From Cellulomonas persica (GTDB lineage Bacteria > Actinomycetota > Actinomycetes > Actinomycetales > Cellulomonadaceae): a DNA stretch of 64,000 nucleotides. The stretch spans positions 16,728 through 80,727 of the forward strand of contig NZ_BJUA01000014.1 of assembly GCF_007989825.1 (NCBI RefSeq), given 5' to 3'. Shown here piece after piece: positions 62,061 through 64,000 of the stretch. Position 1 is the stretch's first letter, and each line of letters starts with the position of its first letter. The translations under genes and the position numbers were made by a program. Under the pieces are notes generated by a model, which saw only the letters and a list, made by a program, of their open reading frames with translations, was not told the origin of the DNA and did not search any database.

Positions 62061-63536
62061 ATGTCGCACGCTGATCCGGCCGCCGGCGCCGTGACCAGGC
62101 CGGACGGGTCGTCGTCCGGTGGTGCGACGCCCGACGACACCGCGACCGCGGCTCTCCGGCAGTGGGCGGCCGCGCCGCCGCCACGCCCGCGCGCCGCCCG
62201 GCCGGACGTGGCGCGGGACGTCTTCCGGGTGGGTCCGGCGGATCCCGACGACGGTGCGGCTCCAGCGGGTGTGGGCCCAGGGGGTGCGGACCCGACGGGC
62301 GTCGGCCCGACGACCACCCGCCCGGCACGTGCCGGGCGGGTCGCGGGTGCCGTGCTCCGGCAGGACGTCGTGGTCGCGCTGACCGTCGGCGCGGTGTGGG
62401 GCGGTGCGCTGCGCGTCGTCAGCTCGTGGGACTACTGGATGCCGCGGTCGATCGCGACCTGGTGGTGGGCCGGGCTGTGGTTGGTGGTGGCGATCGCGCT
62501 GCGCCGGGCCGCGCCGCGTGCAGGCTTCGTGCTCGTCATCGTCGGGTACGCGGTGACGTACACGCTCGTCGTCGACGGCGGCCGCATGCAGGCGCTCGTG
62601 CACGTGATCCCGGTGCTGGCCGCGACGTACGCCGTGACCAGGGCCGGCGCGCTGCCCGCGTGGGTCGCGGCGCCCGTCGGGGCGGTCACGGGCGTCGTGC
62701 TGCAGGCCGGGGTGGCCAACGCCGCGTGGGGTCTGAGCACGTTCGACTGGCACCCCGTGCTCGACCTGTCCTCGGCCGCGCAGCTCGTCGCGCTCGTCGT
62801 CGCTGCCGCGGTGATCGGGGCGATGGTGCACCGGCTCGCGCAGACGTCCGCGTCGCTCGCGGAACGCAACGCGCAGCTCGTCGCGCTGCAGGAGGTGCGC
62901 GCGCGGGAGGCGGTGCTCGACGAGCGCACGCGCATCGCGCGCGAGCTGCACGACGTGGTCGCGCACCACGTCTCGGCGATCGTCGTGCGCGCGCAGGCCG
63001 CCGACCGTGTCGCGGACGCCCAGCCCGACGCGCCGCGCGAGGCCGTGAGGTGGATCGCCCCGGCGGGCCGCGAGGCGCTGGACGCGATGCGGTCCGTGGT
63101 CCGCGTGCTGCGCACGGGCGACGACGAGTCCGCCCCCTACGCCCCGACCGCGGGCCTCGAGTCGCTGCCCGCGGTCGTCGGACGCGTCCGCGAGGCAGGC
63201 CTCGACGTGGACGCGAACCTGCCCGCTCCCTTGCCGGCGTGCGCGCCCGCGGTGGGGATCGCCGTGGTGCGGGTCGCGCAGGAGGCGCTGACGAACGTGC
63301 TCGTGCACTCGGCGACGACGACCGCATCGCTCACGCTGACCGCGGGGGCCGGCACGCTGCAGCTCGTCGTGCAGGACCCGGGCCCACCCCGGCCCCGCGA
63401 CACCGGCGGCGGCAGCGGCCTGCTCCACATGCGCGAACGCGCCGCCGCGGCCGGCGGCACCGTGACCGCAGGACCCCGGCTGGGAGGCGGCTGGGTCGTC
63501 CACCTCACGCTTCCCCTGGAGGGCGCACGTGCCTGA
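62061..63536 (+). CDS. sensor histidine kinase (NarL/HisKA_3 type)
   Basis: A 491-residue sensor kinase. The first ~95 residues are disordered and Pro/Ala-rich. About five membrane helices follow (about 100-265) without a large extracellular loop. The HisKA_3 dimerisation box is ERTRIARELHDVVAHHVSAI with His297; the HATPase_c has VAQEALTNVLVHS (N box) and GGGSGLLHMRERAAAAGG (G box). It phosphorylates the response regulator encoded next; their ends overlap by 8 nt. It is divergent from the VanY-like peptidase, so a cell-wall link is possible (inference). Confidence 0.93.
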   Translation: MSHADPAAGAVTRPDGSSSGGATPDDTATAALRQWAAAPPPRPRAARPDVARDVFRVGPADPDDGAAPAGVGPGGADPTGVGPTTTRPARAGRVAGAVLRQDVVVALTVGAVWGGALRVVSSWDYWMPRSIATWWWAGLWLVVAIALRRAAPRAGFVLVIVGYAVTYTLVVDGGRMQALVHVIPVLAATYAVTRAGALPAWVAAPVGAVTGVVLQAGVANAAWGLSTFDWHPVLDLSSAAQLVALVVAAAVIGAMVHRLAQTSASLAERNAQLVALQEVRAREAVLDERTRIARELHDVVAHHVSAIVVRAQAADRVADAQPDAPREAVRWIAPAGREALDAMRSVVRVLRTGDDESAPYAPTAGLESLPAVVGRVREAGLDVDANLPAPLPACAPAVGIAVVRVAQEALTNVLVHSATTTASLTLTAGAGTLQLVVQDPGPPRPRDTGGGSGLLHMRERAAAAGGTVTAGPRLGGGWVVHLTLPLEGARA

Positions 63537-64000
63537 CCTGACCCGCGTGGTCGTCGTCGACGACCAGCCCACGATCCGCCTGGGCCTGCGGATGATCCTC
63601 GACCACGAGCCGGACGTCGAGGTCGTCGGCGAGGCCGGCGACGGCGCCGCCGCACTCGACGTCGTGCGGGCCACGCGGCCCGACGTGGTGCTGCTCGACG
63701 TGCGCATGCCCGGGATGGACGGCGTCGAGGCCACGCGCCAGATCCGCGCCGACCCGCTGCTGGATGACGTGCGCGTCGTCGTGCTGACCACGTTCGACGA
63801 CGAGGAGTACGTGACCGGTGCGCTGCGCGCCGGGGCGGACGCGTTCCTGCTCAAGGACACCGAGCCCGCGACGCTCGTCGCGACCGTGCGCCGCGTGCGC
63901 GCCGGCGAGCAGGTCCTCGACCCGAAGGTCACCGGCGTCGTCGTCGGTCAGTGGCGCGCGTGGGCCGCCGGCCGCAGCGCACCTGAGCCCTCTGCCGGAA
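63529..64000 (+). CDS. NarL/FixJ-family response regulator, 3'-truncated by window edge
   Basis: 157 visible residues of a response regulator, open to the end of the window. The receiver domain is complete: VVVVDDQPTIRLGLRMIL with Asp11/Asp12, phosphoacceptor Asp57 in VVLLDVRMPGMDG, Thr in VLTTFDDEEY and Lys near 107 in FLLKDTEP. The C-terminal LuxR helix-turn-helix is beyond the edge. GTG has GGAGGGC upstream. It overlaps the kinase stop by 8 nt, so the pair is translationally coupled. Confidence 0.93.
   Translation, partial: MPDLTRVVVVDDQPTIRLGLRMILDHEPDVEVVGEAGDGAAALDVVRATRPDVVLLDVRMPGMDGVEATRQIRADPLLDDVRVVVLTTFDDEEYVTGALRAGADAFLLKDTEPATLVATVRRVRAGEQVLDPKVTGVVVGQWRAWAAGRSAPEPSAG

Overview
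The window reads as one continuous piece of chromosome from a very GC-rich Gram-positive actinobacterium, most likely in the Micrococcales and possibly Cellulomonas or a close relative (inference). The grounds are the extreme third-position GC bias, GTG starts and strong AGGAGG-type Shine-Dalgarno sites, and actinobacterial families: a Cvn GTPase conservon, a Bpa-type proteasome activator ending in GQYL, and DUF5997, DUF5926, DUF6325 and DUF2252 proteins. There is no integrase, transposase, phage gene, rRNA or CRISPR array. Three tRNAs are present: Arg-ACG, Ser-GCT and Ser-UGA.

Layout. 1-5.6 kb: a LysR-type effector domain cut by the window edge, DUF5997, an aldo/keto reductase-MerR operon with a perfect MerR-type operator, and glycogen phosphorylase behind a LacI-type operator. 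5.6-16.7 kb: GatB/YqeY protein, flavin monooxygenase, methyltransferase, ThrE-type exporter, YchJ protein, a DHA2 drug exporter, an RNB ribonuclease coupled to a YdeI-like protein, and small membrane proteins. 16.8-25.9 kb: a P-type cation ATPase coupled to a second DHA2 exporter, then a MalT-like LuxR regulator divergent from a fused DUF6325 gene and a SHOCT gene. 26-28.4 kb: tRNA-Ser, DUF2252 and a PIN-like protein. 28.5-34.8 kb: the cvnABCD conservon, whose sensor CvnA has an almost 1000-residue repetitive tail. 35-42.4 kb: quinone oxidoreductase, AGE-family isomerase, Bpa, an EamA exporter, and a CUT1 sugar ABC importer (no ATPase gene) behind another LacI-type operator. 42.6-53.2 kb: serS-HAD operon, lipid kinase, GntR regulator, then an operon of GT2 glycosyltransferase, a 1501-residue internally duplicated membrane protein, and pheA. 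53.4-64 kb: Ogt, DUF5926, phosphoglucomutase, GNAT, MFS, APH-like kinase, an AraC-VOC pair, a VanY-like M15 peptidase, and a NarL-type two-component system cut by the right edge.

How the genes fit together. Glycogen phosphorylase, phosphoglucomutase, the sugar ABC importer and the AGE isomerase form a scattered sugar and alpha-glucan theme. Two of these transcription units carry GCAA-N4-TTGC operators, which suggests shared control by one LacI-type repressor encoded elsewhere. The rest is mostly core actinobacterial housekeeping.

Most unusual features. (1) A family of four intergenic nested dyads with rigid spacing TCGTC-N14-TCGTC-N10-GACGA-N14-GACGA; two copies show compensatory changes in their arms. 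(2) Two 61-bp TGCA-box dyads (17-27-17). (3) The head-to-tail duplicated 1501-residue membrane protein, which has lost the expected phosphatase metal ligand in both halves. (4) A DUF6325 gene fused in frame to an upstream domain, with an intact internal ribosome binding site. Family names come from sequence motifs and recall only; no database search was run.
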